Shown here piece by piece: positions 35,270 to 47,425 of a stretch of 64,000 nucleotides of DNA (position 1 is its first letter; each line of letters begins with the position of its first letter). The DNA lies in NCBI GenBank assembly GCA_029891345.1, contig CM056995.1, forward strand, positions 213,603,047 through 213,667,046, given 5' to 3'. The position numbers were made by a program, and so were the translations under genes. Origin of the DNA: Dryococelus australis (taxonomy: Eukaryota > Arthropoda > Insecta > Phasmatodea > Phasmatidae). A model generated the notes under the pieces. It saw only the letters and a program-made list of their open reading frames with translations. It was not told the origin of the DNA and did not search any database.

Positions 35270-35760
35270 AAAATATATTCTTTTCTAAAAGAAAAAATTC
35301 TTTTTGGAGCAAAAGTGAAGTTTTGGGGGGCAAAAAAAGTCCCTCTGAAAAAAGTCACTTCGGCAAAAAAAAAAAAAAGAAAATAGAGTACCTTCGGGTA
35401 CTAACTGGAGTAAATTTTTAATAAGTAGTCCCTTGAGATATAAAATGGAACAAAAGTAATTATGTAGTGGAAAAGGAATAGGAAAACGTCCCTTGGAAAA
35501 AAAAGATGGGGAGGAAAAACACTTTCGGTAAAATGTTAAGAAAAATGTATTCCTTTTCGGGATTAAAAAAAAAGCGATTCCCTTTCGATATTAGGAAAAA
35601 ATATATATTTCCTTTTCTGAAAAAGTTTCCCCTCTTTCGAATAAAAAATGTCAACGTTTACCTTACGGAATTAAAAAAAAAAAGTTCTTTTTAAGAATAA
35701 AAAAAATGTTCCCCGTCGGAACAGAAAAAAAATCTCTCTTTTCCCCCCTCCCCTATCCAC
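35270..35760. repeat. Degenerate A-rich / CCTTTCGG minisatellite
   Basis: About 15 imperfect units of 25-33 bases alternate an A run (6-12 bases) with a word like TTCCTTTTCGGGATT or CCCTTTCGATATT. Because of the regularity both strands stay open for ~60 codons at 35460-35694 with Lys/Phe-rich repeats; these are not called as genes. Confidence 0.65.
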
Positions 35761-36426
35761 TAAGGCGATGGAAAAAATTGGAATAAAAAGTGTTCAAAGA
35801 AAACTTTCCGAGAAGAAGAAAACAAGCACGTGGATTAGGGAAAGAAAATGGAGGCCTGACACCCGCCTTCCCGGTAGTTGAAGCGTAAAACGGTGTGACG
35901 TCCTTTATGGGGGCGTGATGGAATGCAACAGAAAAAAAGACGGCAGGTGTGCTGCTTTTATTTATTTATTTATTTGTACTTGTCGAGCGAGCGAGACAGA
36001 GAATGAGATTTTATCCCGAAGAATCGCAAAATTAACCAAGAAAACACAAGGACAAGAAACGAGGAAGATAGTAGAAAGGGGAAGAACAAAATTTGAGGTC
36101 AGTGGAGAACCCGGATCAATGGTCCATTTGGAATTTAGATCCTCGTCGTTAAGAGTTCCGCCCAACTGGGGCCAGAGCTGCGTAGCAGAGTGTGTTTGAA
36201 ATACACGTTTTACAACGAAACTAATAAACGTGAGTACAATGTGTTGATCTACGAAAGGGACAACAGACGAGGACTGTTGAGTACTTGAAAAATGTCTCGC
36301 ATGTTAAAATACCAATTCAGAGTACTTCAAAAAGGCTACAAACGACCTTTTAAAAACTCTGTAGCGCAACAGATGAGCGTTAGATACATACATATCTACT
36401 CAAGGACCCTGCACTGAACTTTCCTA
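35761..36426. other. Spacer
   Basis: No gene supported. The open frame at 35915-36199 has no motif; it includes an ATTT microsatellite at 35958-35975. Confidence 0.4.
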
Positions 36427-36586
36427 CAGGCTCTTCACAGTAAATTGAGCACTTTTAACACCCTTATTACTTTTTCCTTTAAACCATTTGGGAAGTTAAT
36501 GCCCGAGGCTAAAAGAAAATATATTTATTGACTATTATTTGATACGAGAGGGCTTTCAAAAGTGCTCACTTACCGTGAATAGTCTA
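36427..36586. mobile_element. Family A MITE, short type, internally deleted
   Basis: Left CAGGCTCTTCACAGTAAATT, right TACCGTGAATAGTCTA then TA. At ~160 bp it lacks about 80 bases of the interior. Confidence 0.75.
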
Positions 36587-36641
36587 TACAAACTTTCCAC
36601 CAATAAAATATTAGGACGACCTCTGAAAAGTCCCACAGGTA

Positions 36642-37064
36642 TAGGCTGTTCAAGGTAAAACGAACACTTTTGAAAGCCCTGATTAAGATCCAATTGTATA
36701 CATGTTGAGTGTTCTTCCGCCTTACGTAAAATTAACATTGTCATGGGCCTCATCACTTTATTCGTGCGTCGGTCAAGTGAAACTGTGGAATTATTAGAAC
36801 AGTAAATATTGTACAAATCTGCTCATTTTTATACTTCGATGCATTAAAAAAAAGATAAAGAAAAAGAGATAAATAATTTAAGTTATCACAAATGGGTACC
36901 CAACACTTTTTATTCTACGTTAATATATGGAACTTTCCCCTCCATAGTTACCAACTTTACTGGGCACATGTCACTCGTTGCGCCCGTTAAAATACATGCA
37001 GGTAGAGGCAGTGACTTTTTCTAAGGTTGATTTCAAAAGTGCTCACTTTATCGTGAACAGCCTA
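36642..37064. mobile_element. Family A MITE, long type (423 bp)
   Basis: TAGGCTGTTCAAGGTAAAAC to ATCGTGAACAGCCTA, TA at 36640-36641 and 37065-37066. The interior is collinear with 55300-55720. Confidence 0.85.
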
Positions 37065-37189
37065 TACACGCAGTGCGAGGAGAACACTGCACGCCAGTTC
37101 AGAGCCTTGCGCTTAGCGGCGATGATGCACTTGATGCGCGTGGTTCGACCTCAAGCACGGGAAAAAGCTGCAGGTAAGCGGGGACCTTA

Positions 37190-37440
37190 AGATCCGCATA
37201 AACCTCCACTCTCCACACATTTTGCTCCCGCTCGCGGCCTTTGTTCTCCTGGCCCCGCCCAGTCAATACAGAACACGAGGAAAGACGGATTAAATCTGAA
37301 GTTACGGTTATACGGAACCACCAACAGGGATGAGGTGTCCATTAATTGACGAGTAATGCTGGAATCTGGACTCGAACCATTACAATTTCCGACTCCTCCG
37401 TATATGTGCGACGCTACAGCGCTCACGACACAAAACCCAC
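37190..37440 (-). mobile_element. tRNA-derived SINE
   Basis: Minus strand: A-box-like GTGAGCGCTGTAGCGT (37428-37411), and 50 bases on a perfect B box GGTTCGAGTCC (37378-37368). The body continues to about 37190 without the shared core seen in the 1.3-kb and 11.5-kb SINEs, so it may be another family. Confidence 0.55.
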
Positions 37441-38366
37441 GTGCCAACAAGACGTAGCCACGTTGCTTCAACATACCAGGAAATAACTTGTTAGCACTGA
37501 CGAAGCTTTGACAGATGGTTTTTTGGTCAGTAAGGTCGCCACCTTCTAGAAGAATCATTCTGCATCACTATAGAAAACCAGCTATCATGTTCCATTCCTT
37601 CGCTGGCAGCAATCTGTAACAGATCAGTTAAATCTCTGTGCTCAGTGCTCTAGCACACACAGACTTCGTCACGTCTCAATCGGTCATTTGTTGACCTTCA
37701 CACGCATATATCCAAATACCGCGGTTATCAACAGCGATTCTATATAAACGCTGTACGAATTTCTTTTCGTACACTGGACTTTCGAGCAAGTTAAAAGATA
37801 ACTGGGGTTGACCCCAAAGTCATAGTGACGTCACTACAGTGTTTACTGGATAGTGTGCACGTGACTGCATTCCAACACTGAAACTGAAGCGTCTCGCACG
37901 ACTTTCATACTGTTAAAAAGGTCAGAACAAAATACGGGAACACAAGTGACTTCTCAGCTTGCCAGAAGTACTTAACTGAAGAGTGTGAGCGACATTTTTT
38001 TGTAATAAAAGCTTCGAGTAGAAGACGTTTCAACGACAGTACTATGTTTACGAATAGTGTATTCATGTGGTTCTGTGTGCGGCCACTCGATTTAAACTAA
38101 AACTGCGCGACAGTGTCGCGAAGGTGTGTGCTGCAAAATTTGTTAAGCAAATTAATCTCCAATAACGAAAACATTGCAAATGTAAGATAGTCACGGAAAT
38201 GGAATATTCCAAGTGTGCTTCGTAATTAAACAACCCGAACATCGGGCATACCAGTAGTAACTACCATATTAATTAGCAAGCTATAGGAAAAACTAAATGT
38301 GATTACCTACCCAAGGTGATCTGAGTAGCGCCACTAAAGTCGAGTTGTCCGAAGTTGAAGTTAGTA
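37441..38366. other. Spacer
   Basis: No gene recognised. Confidence 0.45.
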
Positions 38367-38601
38367 TAGCCTATTCACGGTAGTGAGCACATTTTACGGC
38401 CTTGCTAAATTATTCCTTGGAATTTATGTCTATCTTTCCACTACTATTTAATATAAACATTGCAACATGACTAATAAACACAGTGTATGTATTTCATCAC
38501 TCTCAAAATTAACGTCTTAGACTGCAATAAAATATATTTACTAGGGGTTAATGCATTTTGTGAGGGCCTTAAAGAGTGCTCACTTTAACGTGAATAGCCT
38601 A
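38367..38601. mobile_element. Family A MITE, short type (235 bp)
   Basis: TAGCCTATTCACGGTAGTG to AACGTGAATAGCCTA, TA at 38365-38366 and 38602-38603. Confidence 0.85.
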
Positions 38602-39768
38602 TACCTGCAAAATGGGCACAGAAACCTGCCATGCCATTAGATCAAGACGGCAAAAACAATAAATTCCTGGCCTCTTGTTTCGTACCTTAGCTACACTACA
38701 TACGTGAGCATAGGTATATCATGGCCAACTCCCTCGCACAGAAGAAACTGACAAGTTGTATATGGAACTGTTTTGCAGTTCACTCAAACACCGAAATGTA
38801 ATTTCAATACGGCAAAGTTGGCTGAACGAGCAACTTAGTCGCATCTCAAACACGACAATAATCTAACGAATTACTGGGGAGGTCACAGAAGCAGAACAAT
38901 GTGCATCGCTAGGATAGCGTAAGAAATAGGGTTTACGCTGGGGTACAGATAAAGCAGGTGGACTTTACAGGAAATGTGACCCAACGCCTGCGTGTTTTTA
39001 CAGAAAGTTATAACAGGCCCGGCCAGCGTGATGGACTGTATTGAAGGTCTGGATGAAGGTCGGGTCAAGGCGGCCTTCAAGCTATTGACGTCACGACCAA
39101 AGGGCGAACGTAAGTCGCCAATGTGGCGGCTGGCAGCTTAATTAGTTCAGGCATGTGGCGGGTCTTACTGCGGCGTGTGTGTAATAACACACCACGGTGT
39201 TGTAACTTGTGCGTTCCTCGCTGTCTACGAAATTACTCTGGCTAAAAAGTGCACATATTAATCTTCCTGAAAACATGAAAGGGCAATGCCCGGCCGAACG
39301 TTATTTCGCGAAAGAAATTCGTGCTCAGAAAGTTTTCATGTAAAGTAAACTTCTGTGTATCATCAACTTTATACACTTGCGGCAAGAATAAGTAAGATTC
39401 ACATAACATAATAATAATTATTATTATTACAGTGCGTGTTTGAGAGAACTAGCATGAGAAAATGGCAAATTATAGCTTTTATTTTTTAAAGCCAATAACG
39501 AAGCTTATTCTCCCTAAATAAAGACGATTTTTGCAGTATTTGTGTTTAAATAAAACAAATTTCAATTATATTATATTTATTGGGAGTATTTGAACTTCAT
39601 TACTTAGTACCTACAAATTATTTCAAACAACATTAATTTAATCGTTTTACAAGATTCACTCCAAATGGATTATGTTTAAATACCTTATTAGTAGGTTGAA
39701 CATTACATATCATTGATACACAAAGAACAACGGAATCGAATGTTATACATTCAACGAATTATCGTTAG
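38602..39768. other. Spacer
   Basis: No gene recognised; ends in the TTAG target site of the LTR. Confidence 0.45.
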
Positions 39769-40449
39769 CGTTACGAGTCGCCAGTCGGCGCCGCGCGGGC
39801 GAACGAGATAAGAGGCAGGTGACCAAGTGGCGATGGGATATCAGTTTCAAAGCGAGGCCGACAAGATAATATTCTGTGGCACGATGCTGCGTGGCCCTGG
39901 TTGTAGTGACGTCCTCGTTTATAGAAGAACGCCCTGGATTACTGCCTTTGTCTTTTAGCGCAACTCGGAGTGTGTAGAAGCTTCGAGATGGTCAGGGCCG
40001 TCGGTATTTAAGTGTGACAGGCCGTCCGAGAAAGCAGTTGAGATGGAGTGTTGAGTTTTGAGTTGGAGTGGCTGAATGGATGACTGGCGGGTTTCTGAGC
40101 GAGCGGCGTGGCCAGTAGTGAATAAGCGACCTTTAAATTCTTACATGATCTGAGTTCAAGTGCGGGTGTCAATGTTTTGAAGGACGTGGCTTAAGCCTGG
40201 ACTAGTGGACCAAGTACGTGAGTGAAAGACATTATAACTGATGGAAAGAGATAGACTGAACACATGCTAATAGTGTGTATGAGTAAATTGACTGTAATCA
40301 AAGAAGACATTAAGAAGAACATTAATTAAAGTTGAAATAAACATTAAATAGTGCGCCAACTGTTAAACATAAAGAGTAAAAGTGGAGACAGCCAAATCAT
40401 GTTGTACATAGCAGCAAAGGGAATAAATTAGGAATTAAATTAAATTTAT
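39769..40449 (+). mobile_element. Solo LTR, 5' part, split by Polinton-like element
   Basis: Begins CGTTACGAGTCGCC (family start TGTTACG with one change) directly after TTAG (39765-39768). It continues after the big insertion at 51890 and ends ATGTAACA at 51973, followed by TTAG (51974-51977). Together the two parts give a ~760-bp gypsy-type LTR with a perfect 4-bp duplication. TATA box and initiator at 40005-40038. Confidence 0.8.
40005..40039 (+). promoter_or_regulatory. LTR core promoter
   Basis: TATTTAAG at 40005, then GCAGTT with A at 40036, 31 bases downstream. Same arrangement as in the LTR at 21 kb. Confidence 0.55.
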
Positions 40450-41580
40450 AGTAGTAGGGGCATGATTGTTCTACTTCACTTTTGATTGATTGAAAAGATT
40501 AATGTGATATCAACGACTTAATTAAATTGATTTAAATGGTTAATCAAAAATTGAAAGGGTTAATCAATTAATCTAATTTAATAAACGGGTTAAATTTATT
40601 GAATGGGTTAAATGTATTGGAAGGGTTTTTTTCTCTCTTGATTTTGTACTTCTATCTTTTTGGGAAGAGGTGGTAGCAGGAGCTCTGTACGATGTTGATG
40701 ATGTTGATGCTGTGGTGCCCTGGAGGCGACTGCCAGAGTGGTGAGTTGCAACGTGTTATATAGGTATTGAACTGAGTGCAAGAGTGTGCTAAGTGTCATT
40801 TTAAAAATTATTTTTCTAATTTTTTTGTTTGTAGGGATGTTGGTGGTATATAGGCGATTCTTACAAATATATTTAACACACGAGATAATTTCATAGTGTT
40901 TAAACTATTTCTAAGAGTGGACTAAGTGTAAATTTTTATGTTTTTTTGGGGGGTATTAATCATAGATGGTGATAGTAGATAGGCGATTTTTACGAATATG
41001 TTTAACATACGAGAGAAATTAGGAGTCTTTAAACGTGTTCTAAATACGAATCGCCAAATACAAACGACTACGTGAATAATAAGTGCAAATACTCCAGTAT
41101 AGAATTAAACATAACGTGAGTCTCGAGTTTACAAATATAATTTACAAAAGAGAGAACTTTAACTACGTGAATAACACCTGGTGTCGACAAGTGCAAACTG
41201 ACTAAACGAAATCCAGCTAGCATGTATGAAATTACACAAGGCAGATTCTTTAAACGAAATATATTTCAAACGTGTTCTACATATGAATAAGAAAGTATAA
41301 CGAACAATTACATTTTACTGTCTTTAAATGAAATCCAGCTCATCAGTATGAATAAATAACACATTAACAAGTTTACACGCACAAATTACATATAACTTAC
41401 ACAATTCATCCTGGTGAATGATATCCTACAGTAAAAAAAAAATAGGAATACAATTTAAACCAGACACAATAGCATAGTCTATTCTGATAAATAAAATATA
41501 TAACAATCTACAAGAAAGTAATTAACAATAAAAAATATTCCAAATGATTTGTTTCAAAATAATCAACTTGCATCGAAATA
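40450..41580 (+). repeat. Left terminal inverted repeat of the 11.4-kb element
   Basis: Aligns in reverse with 50753-51889 throughout, with scattered substitutions and small indels. Markers: GGTTAA-rich outer 170 bases; GGAGGCGACTGCC (40720s) against GGCAGTCGCCTCC-like sequence near 51630; and CTTGCATCGAA at the inner edge. Confidence 0.85.
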
Positions 41581-42465
41581 TAGAGCTTAGTCCCATGTCA
41601 CTTTATATATAACTAAAAAAATGCACAAACATCCTCGATGAGAAAATTATTTTTAAAATAACGGACATACTACAAATCTCCATAAAGTGTGGTAAATATA
41701 GTACACTTCTTTCGGCTCGTCGGCCCCATAGCCCTCTGAATGCATACCCTGAGAGATTTCGCCTGACTTGCTGTCATTTCAACCTTATGCAACAGCTTGA
41801 CTATATAAGCATCAGAATGAAAAAAAAATTACAAGTCCCTGAAATCATAAACCCCAACATAATCAACAGATTTAACATTCAAACATCAACATTTTTACTA
41901 TTATACAGGAAACTTATAAATTAGAAAAAAAATACAGATATACAAAACACATTTTTACAGGTATGCAAACAAGGCATATTTTATTCATTCATTAAGAAAT
42001 GTATCTACTATCAATTAGACATATATTTATTTGTATAGGAGAGAAAATATATTGGGAGAGGATTGCCTATCTCTTTTAACGAGATTGGGAGAGCCAATGA
42101 AGGGAAGTCAGGGGAAAAGCGCCAGGTCATGCACGGGAAACTAGGGAAACGAGAGAGATCTCCAATAACAACCCTTGTATCAGCCGCAACGTCTAACATA
42201 AATTTCCTTCTCTTTTAATGTCTAACAAAAAAAACTTTCCAACAGCTAAATTTATTCCATGTAGCATAAAATGTATATATTTTAATTTATTTAATATTTT
42301 GAACAGTTGCTGACATAAGTTTAATGAAACAGTACGTAAAAAGATGGAAATCATGTTTTCGGAGTAGGAATATAGCGATTTTCAGCATTACTCTTACTTT
42401 TTTATTAAAAAATCAAAATTAATGTAAATTTACATGAAAATGTCGGCCATTTTGAATCCTTACGG
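41581..42465. other. Element interior before first promoter
   Basis: AT-rich, no gene recognised. A short GC-richer stretch at 42050-42190 holds an unassigned minus-strand frame. Confidence 0.45.
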
Positions 42466-42500
42466 TATATAAGGAGGAATAAATTAATATTTTCTCAGTC
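42466..42500 (+). promoter_or_regulatory. Core promoter: TATA box plus TCAGTC initiator
   Basis: TATATAAG at 42466-42473 and TCAGTC at 42495-42500; the initiator A is 31 bases from the first T. A full consensus arthropod initiator at the expected distance, upstream of the run of plus-strand frames, suggests the start of an old transcription unit. Confidence 0.65.
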
Positions 42501-42860
42501 TTAACTTGGCATCTGCTAAGGTCACTTCGTGTGCATATGTGTGCATGTGCATTGCAGTAGCGCAGATAACATGGTCAGACGTCTACTACAGGCAAAAGAG
42601 ACGCATCGACACCAATGACAAGCAAATGATAACAGAACGACGCCAGGTGTCCACTACAACAGACACTCATTATGTCGACTATAACATCAGACACCCATCA
42701 GTTCTACTGCTGCTCCAGATGTCCATCACGTCTACTACAGCTCCATAATGTCTACTATAGCTCCAGGCTTCCACACATCGAGAACGTTGCCAGACATCCA
42801 CTATAACTTCGCTACATCTAGAACATTATCAACACAGAATCTACAAGGCAGGTACAATGC

Positions 42861-43244
42861 ATGAAGGTCACCGCTGTGACAATTGCTACTCTGAATGTGT
42901 TAAAATGTTCAATGCTGTTTTAGTTCACGGGAAGAAGAAAACCTTATTGAGTTCCCAACTGTGAGTGTTGCCAGAAGAATTTATAAAATATCTTTGGGGG
43001 GCCATGAAATAAAATTAGTGTGTCAGTTCCTGGCTGAACATTTAAAAGCCAATGAGGATATTGTATCCTATTTACCTTATGAAGACTGTCATTATATGCC
43101 TATCTTTGCTAATGATGAAAACTTACAACACATGCAGAGCGACAGCTGGAACAGCTACTTGAAGCTAGAATCATTCCAGCTATAGTTATGGACGATTCCA
43201 GAGTCGATGAAGTAGATTCCGAGGCAAGCATTGTCATCTTATAA
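42861..43244 (+). pseudogene. Decayed frame 1 of the 11.4-kb element
   Basis: A possible Cys cluster (HRCDNCYSEC) opens the stretch. A frame then runs from 42961 (GGHEIKLVCQFLAEHLKANE, then YLPYEDCHYMPIF) and, after a one-base shift near 43138, continues to an acidic end (MDDSRVDEVDSEASI) and a stop at 43242. The codon-like quality across the shift suggests a real former protein. I do not recognise the family. Confidence 0.4.
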
Positions 43245-43298
43245 AATTTGTTATGAGACTTCTTTTGGTAAATACTGTATAAAGATATAATGTAAAAA

Positions 43299-43744
43299 TG
43301 ATGTGTTACACTCAGGATTTCGAAAACAACCAAGACAACTCCTTTGTAATTAAGGTGCTTGCTATTTCTTATGCAACTGATGCTAATAACTCTAACATTT
43401 TATGCTTTAAATCTCCTAGACCTTGGTATAGTTTAAAACCTGAAGTTCAAAAGATGTTTTGGGAACAGACTTACAAGATAAATAACATGAAATGGTACTC
43501 TTGGTGACATAGCTAATAAAAAAAGATTTTCAATATGTAAATGATGCGTTACTCAAAGACTATCCCATATATACACTTAGAAAAATGCAGAAGGAAATTT
43601 TAAAAAGTTTTAACAAATGCAGAATCAATACATATCAGACAACACCACGACTGTTTGAGTATTAATTCAATAGTCAAATGCTATAACACAAATCACTGTG
43701 AAGAAAAAACACTCTGCTCACAGTGTAAAAGTGAAGCTCTCTAA
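43299..43744 (+). pseudogene. Decayed frame 2 of the 11.4-kb element
   Basis: Three frame pieces join in order: FVIKVLAISYATDANN then LCFKSPRPWYSLKPEVQKMF and INNMKWYS; a second with DALLKDYPIYTLRKMQKEI; and a third ending in a Cys/His cluster (HHDCLSINSIVKCYN, then CEEKTLCSQCK). The layout (an N-terminal strand-rich part with a Pro-Trp motif, a linker, and a C-terminal metal-ligand-like cluster) recalls uncharacterised proteins of insect virus-like elements, but I cannot name it. Broken by two frameshifts and a stop. Confidence 0.4.
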
Positions 43745-43857
43745 GAGAATATTTGAACCAACATCCTACCTATGTGTAGATATATTAATTTCTAGAATAA
43801 ATAGTTTGTTCAAGGTAGTGTAAGATTTCGAAAAAATTGAAAAATCCGACCCAGAGA

Positions 43858-44275
43858 AGATGTACTACACTATTTTTCGAGGACATAAGAAAGTATGGTT
43901 CCAGTCTCTAGGCAACATATACTTACAAATCCAAATGTGTGGAAAAAGCCTGTATACAAAACGAGTGCTGAGTGATGAAGAAGAAGATTGTCCTGTTTTT
44001 AATATCAGCCTAACAGTGAACTGCCTTGTTTTAAAAATCACCGTACAGAAATAACCAAAGAACCAGGTTCTTATCAAATAAAATATAAATTGATTAGAGA
44101 ATTTTATGACCACCACAACCTTATGGACAGAAACATGTAATAATAAGGAACACATCACACAAATACAAGACAGTAGCACACTTCTACAAGCTCCATGTGG
44201 AATGTGGGACTGTGAGGTTTGGAACAGCATTGTTTGTGTCTGTAAATTTGATCTAACAAAGTTATCGTCGAACAA
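43858..44275 (+). pseudogene. Decayed frame 3 of the 11.4-kb element
   Basis: Starts MYYTIFRGHKKVWFQSLGNI, with an acidic LSDEEEDCPVF segment, then shifts frame near 44020 and again near 44140. No domain recognised. Confidence 0.35.
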
Positions 44276-44304
44276 ATTTTAATTGGAAGAATATCTGTCT
44301 ATAT

Positions 44305-44305
<1 letters not shown>

Positions 44306-44383
<78 letters not shown>
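44306..44383. repeat. (GA)39 microsatellite
   Basis: About 78 bases of uninterrupted AG/GA inside the element. Confidence 0.95.
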
Positions 44384-44385
<2 letters not shown>

Positions 44386-44568
44386 CAAAGATCATAGTTT
44401 CAGTTGCAATGAAGAGTATTGACTCATAACTTCAGTACACTAGTGTTACTCCAGGATTCAGACAAGTGTGTTTTCGAATTGAAGATAAAGATAGTCCACT
44501 ACAGATACAGGTGTGCAATGGAGATGAACATCGAGTTTTTCAATAATCAGTCTTGAATGAAGTATGAA

Positions 44569-44826
44569 GAAGTTGGAGATTGCATTGGAAGCAAGTGTGT
44601 AGTCTATAATTTAAGACCTGACAGTGATTTACTGATTAGTTTATCCGAATTAGTATGGGACATGGAAGGTTAAGAAATCACTAAATATTCATCATGTAGT
44701 AAAATAAAATATAAGTTTCGAAGGCAGTATTACTCTGAAAGTGTTGTTTATACAGAAGAATGCAACAACAAGCAACATTATACGTACATCGGTGACCAGG
44801 AATTAACTTCTCCCTGTGACATGTGA
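44569..44826 (+). pseudogene. Decayed frame 4 of the 11.4-kb element
   Basis: Open apart from one TAA: EVGDCIGSKCVVYNLRPDSD, then SELVWDMEG, then KFRRQYYSESVVYTEECNNK. Regular coding-like composition; family unknown. Confidence 0.35.
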
Positions 44827-44901
44827 CAATGCAATGATTTTCAAAGCAAGAACATCTGACAGAGTATATAAAGGAGTGTACCTAGTATAAAATTGTCAAC
44901 C

Positions 44902-45231
44902 ATGGCTAGGATCTTCAACCCTACAGACGTATACGAGGTCCTACAAATTGGATACAGAATAGTTTTCTTATAACTATATGATGGTATTCTACAAGTTCAT
45001 GTCTGCAGCGATATAGAACATTGGTGCTACACTTTCGACAACAGTCTCAGCATTCACTTTGGTGAAGTAATAGCATGCAACAATTGTGCTGTGATATATA
45101 TTCGCCCCGAAATTGACTTGCCATTAACATTGGAAGATTTGACGATTGCCAGTCTTAGTGAGGAGATAGAAATGGGGAAATGGAGTAATCGACTACCAGC
45201 TCACCAGACCTCACAAAGGAATCGCTGTTAG
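44902..45231 (+). pseudogene. Decayed frame 5 of the 11.4-kb element, one stop
   Basis: ATG at 44902 in a CCATGG context, 37 bases after TATATAAA (44865-44872). One TAA at 44971-44973 interrupts an otherwise continuous 109-codon frame ending at 45229-45231. It contains two Cys pairs (HVCSDIEHWCYTFDN and VIACNNCAVIYI) and an acidic tail (LTLEDLTIASLSEEIEMG). It resembles frame 4 in size and style. No family recognised. Confidence 0.4.
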
Positions 45232-45778
45232 TTGGAAGGAGGCCTGCGATGGGGACATCCACAACTTTATTTTCGAACAAGGAGAATTAGTTCTTCCATC
45301 GATGTGTAATGTATATGCCTGTAAAGTGGTTAATTCAGAATAATGATCCCAATGTTCCCATTGTGCCCAATGAAATACAAGTATGCATCTTTTTACTAAA
45401 GGTTTGCATTCTGTAACTTAGAGCTTATTACATTCACATTATCTTGTTAAGGAAATGTTAGACATAGTTTTGCCTTATCAGTATTTTGAAGAATGTGATA
45501 ATAATCTTAACAATTTATATCATTAGAAGTTTGGTTACACATCTCATACTAGGTGTGATTCGTACATACATTGAGCAATAAAATTAGCAAAAATAAAATT
45601 TACCCCTAAAACATGTTTCAACCTGCAAATTTAGGTAGTTAATTTATCAATATACATACATTTTTCCTTGCTAAATCTTCTCAGTTGAGTGTTGGATATC
45701 AGAGTAGCAACATGACATATTTTCATCCTGCAAATCATTATGTCACTGTCAAACAAGAAAAGTCCAATATAACTTGCA

Positions 45779-46024
45779 AACACACCTTTTCCATCCAGTA
45801 TTGAAGATGTGTACTCTCATTATGTTGAATCATATCCTGATTTGGTTGAAAGCATTGTTTTACATGCCCCTACTTGTAAAGTTGTTTGTGTGCAAACAGC
45901 TAGATTAAAACCAGGAAGCAAGAAATGCTCACTCCTTGAAAGCAGAGATCAAGAAGGGGATCTGGATCCAATATTCAGAAAATGCATGAAAACTTTGTTC
46001 ACAGAAGTTGCTAACAGTTTATAA
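45779..46024 (+). pseudogene. Decayed frame 6 of the 11.4-kb element
   Basis: Continuous for 81 codons to the stop at 46022: SSIEDVYSHYVESYPDLVES, then LHAPTCKVVCVQTARLKPGS and RKCMKTLFTEVANSL. No ATG at its start, so the 5' part is lost or in another frame. Unassigned. Confidence 0.4.
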
Positions 46025-46803
46025 AAATATATTCTTTTGAAAGAAAAATGATGTATTTAGTTTGAATCAATGTTATGTGTTATCCTGTAGTTGTTTCGGA
46101 GCAAGGTGTAATTGTTGTACATAAAGTTTTTGATCTACCTGTATTTTTGAAATAATTGTCCAATATTTTTTTTGTAACATGCTGTATTATTGTTAGTGTT
46201 AAAAAGTGTTGTAAATATATAGTGAATTCACTTGTGTTTGTTTAGCATGGAAATTTTTGGAGCAAATTCCACTTGTTGAAATGTTTTGTCGCGTCCTATA
46301 CTTGAGAGTGTTGAAATGATTGAAACAAGTGTGTAATTTGTATATATTTGGGAGGAAAATTTTATACTTGTTTAAATATATTTTTGAACATATGCTGCTT
46401 CAGTGTTAAAGTGATATTTTTTTGGATCAGCCTGTATTTATATATATTTTGTAAATAAATATGCTGTAAAATTATTCCTTTTCATAAATTTATTTAACCT
46501 ATTCCTTATTAAAAGTGAACTTGTTTTCCTAATAATATTATTTTCTCCACAGAGGAGATGGAATAGTAATAAAAATATAAGATATATATTATTAAAATTT
46601 TATATAAAAAGTATGTTGCATTAACAAGAGAATGCCTTGTAAATAAAAATTAGAAATCAGACTAATAGTTCACCAAAAATACTAATCAGCTAAAGATATA
46701 ATTGAATCTAACAAAAGATTTCTGCTGGAAAAATTATAAATACATAAAATGACAAGTTAAATGTCGGCAGCCTCCCTAGGATAATTAGATTATACAAGCA
46801 GGG
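46025..46803. other. AT-rich interior of the element
   Basis: Very AT-rich with several AATAAA words (for example 46454), which may be the 3' side of the old transcription unit. No gene seen. Confidence 0.4.
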
Positions 46804-46998
46804 TCTGGGTTCGAATCCTGGATAAAGCATTGTAAATTGAAATATGTTTGCATGTTCGATTCCTGGCTAAGACATGGTTGATATAAGCTAGGTTCCAGTC
46901 CTGCTTAGATCATGTACGAATATAATCTACTTTCAGTGCTGGGTAGATATGATTGTAATATATGTAGATTCTGGCTTCGAGTCCCAGATAAGGCATGT
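46804..46998 (+). repeat. Five tandem tRNA T-arm/B-box-like units
   Basis: B-box-like cores at 46809 (GTTCGAATCCTG), 46854 (GTTCGATTCCT), 46891 (GGTTCCAGTCC), 46932 (TTCAGTGCTGG) and 46974 (CTTCGAGTCCC), spaced 37-45 bases. Each is followed by GRNTARRNCAT. Upstream A-box halves are missing. Confidence 0.65.
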
Positions 46999-47425
46999 TA
47001 GTCAGAAATTCGATAACCATATTAACTAAAAGGATTAATAAATTAAATTAGAAATAAATGATAGAAAAAAACAGGAATTCGTATATGTCAAAGAGTGTTG
47101 AATCATAACATTAAATTCATTACACACTGTAATACAAAAAGTTCGTTTTGGAATAATAATTGTTTGTATACGAAATCATTAAATAAGAACATAATTCAAA
47201 CTAAATGGCTTAACACCAGACAATTACACATTAAATTCAGATATAAAGGCTAAAATACAGCATATCCATGCTAAATTAAAAAAACCATGTAAAATAGTTT
47301 TAATTTGCATTTAAATAAGTTAGATTTTAATTAAAACATCTTAAAACATGTTATTTGTCTATTTGATATCCATTTCAGTCGAATAGTATTGATTTTAATT
47401 TTTGCGACAAGGGAGGGTGATGGGC
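46999..47425. other. AT-rich interior
   Basis: No gene seen. Confidence 0.4.

Noticed and set aside
35460..35694. Opposite-strand 62-64-codon frames rich in Lys/Phe
   Set aside because: Both arise from the same A-run / CCTTTCGG repeat; no independent evidence of coding.
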